DNA of 42,634 bases from JAFGVL01 sp031553685 (GTDB taxonomy: Bacteria; Bacteroidota; Bacteroidia; Bacteroidales; Paludibacteraceae): the NCBI GenBank assembly GCA_031553685.1, contig JAVBLE010000029.1, forward strand, positions 1-42,634, read 5' to 3'. This document shows positions 42,432-42,634 of the stretch, piece after piece. Each line of letters starts with the position of its first letter. The stretch's first letter is position 1. Both the position numbers and the translations under genes were made by a program. The notes below the pieces were generated by a model. That model saw only the letters and a program-made list of their open reading frames with translations, was not told the origin of the DNA and ran no database searches.

Positions 42432-42515
42432 ACATGACAAAAATTAAATTTGTTGTATATAAAGTACCGTCATGTCGACCAAAACGACGGGGTACGAGGA
42501 GTGTCGTGGAGGTAC
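42432..42515. repeat. Repeat relics: ACATGACAAAAATTAAA and GTCATGTCGACC element
   Basis: The 17-base word ACATGACAAAAATTAAA (42432-42448) matches 5465-5481 exactly. It is followed by CGTCATGTCGACCAAAACGA at 42469-42488, the recognisable start of another class of dispersed Bacteroidota repeat. No gene is visible from 42338 to the window edge apart from these and a promoter. Confidence 0.5.
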
Positions 42516-42536
42516 TGTGTTAGTTTCCAAATTATT

Positions 42537-42566
42537 TTTGACGAAAAATTAAAATATTTATCTTTG
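42537..42566 (+). promoter_or_regulatory. Bacteroidota-type promoter near the right edge
   Basis: TTTG (42537-42540), 18 nt, TATCTTTG (42559-42566). No start codon with a plausible frame follows within the window. Confidence 0.7.
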
Positions 42567-42570
42567 TATC

Positions 42571-42634
42571 AGCCAAAGGAAGTCATTGTGCGATTCTTTG
42601 TACTGAAGACTATCCTGTGTAGTGGGAACTTCTT
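42571..42634 (+). ncRNA. Possible noncoding RNA or structured leader, cut by the window edge
   Basis: The ~64 bases downstream of the promoter at 42537-42566 are less AT-rich than the surrounding spacer and show no open frame. AGGAAGT (42577-42583) can pair with ACTTCTT (42628-42634), enclosing a 44-base interior, as would a closing stem. This could be a small RNA or the 5' leader of a gene beyond the edge. Family not recognised. Confidence 0.3.

Overview
The window reads as one stretch of chromosome from a member of the Bacteroidota, most likely order Bacteroidales. Three things point there. Many genes are preceded by the phylum-specific promoter (TTTG, about 19 nt, TAnnTTTG) and few have Shine-Dalgarno sites. 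Two large secreted proteins end in type IX secretion (T9SS) type A sorting domains. Several families typical of the phylum are present: PCMD, calycin-like lipoprotein, DUF3078, GLUG and MBG/YDG repeat proteins, and a Rho factor with a long disordered insert. I saw no phage, transposon, CRISPR array or integrase; most of the window is ordinary core genome.

Layout. 1-132: 3' end of a 5S rRNA gene with its terminator, so an rRNA operon lies to the left. 372-4908 (minus): a 1308-residue GLUG-repeat T9SS cargo protein and a small secreted, Pro/Asp-rich, tail-anchored protein, with palindromic repeat relics between and beyond them. 4909-5801: a long AT-rich gap ending in a perfect promoter for glutamate dehydrogenase (gdhA). 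7315-9294 (minus): threonylcarbamoyl-AMP synthase and a polyprenyl sugar-phosphate transferase. 9602-13885: recJ and priA (DNA repair and replication restart). 13975-16354: queC-queE-queD-queF, four consecutive steps on the route from GTP-derived dihydroneopterin triphosphate to preQ1. 16588-19023: a Pif1/RecD-like helicase with HRDC and HTH modules. 19122-22596: DoxX-like membrane protein, TonB-C/MORN-like protein, tdk (minus), rsmI and a coiled-coil lipoprotein.

22831-26546: an MBG/YDG-repeat T9SS cargo protein followed by an OmpA-type outer-membrane protein. 26666-29843: typA/bipA and a MATE transporter. 29840-32166 (minus): a three-gene surface operon (calycin-like lipoprotein, PCMD lipoprotein, beta-barrel protein) behind a perfect promoter. 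32278-35535 (minus): an AddA/RecB-like helicase-nuclease. 35834-37182: DUF3078 outer-membrane protein and mscL. 37396-37569: two nearly identical tRNA-Lys(TTT) genes with promoter and terminator. 37649-39964 (minus): rho and a lipocalin-like exported protein. 40211-42148: a secreted two-domain alpha/beta hydrolase. 42152-42337 (minus): a tiny lipoprotein. The right edge holds a promoter driving an apparently noncoding transcript that leaves the window.

No clear new defence or mobile system is visible. The points most worth a second look are the small PVGD-tail protein beside the GLUG cargo, predicted leaderless queC and priA mRNAs, the divergent QueF, a G-rich repeat that may gate the queD start, the Rho disordered insert, the calycin/PCMD/barrel operon, the half-degenerate hydrolase, and the truncated noncoding transcript at the right edge.
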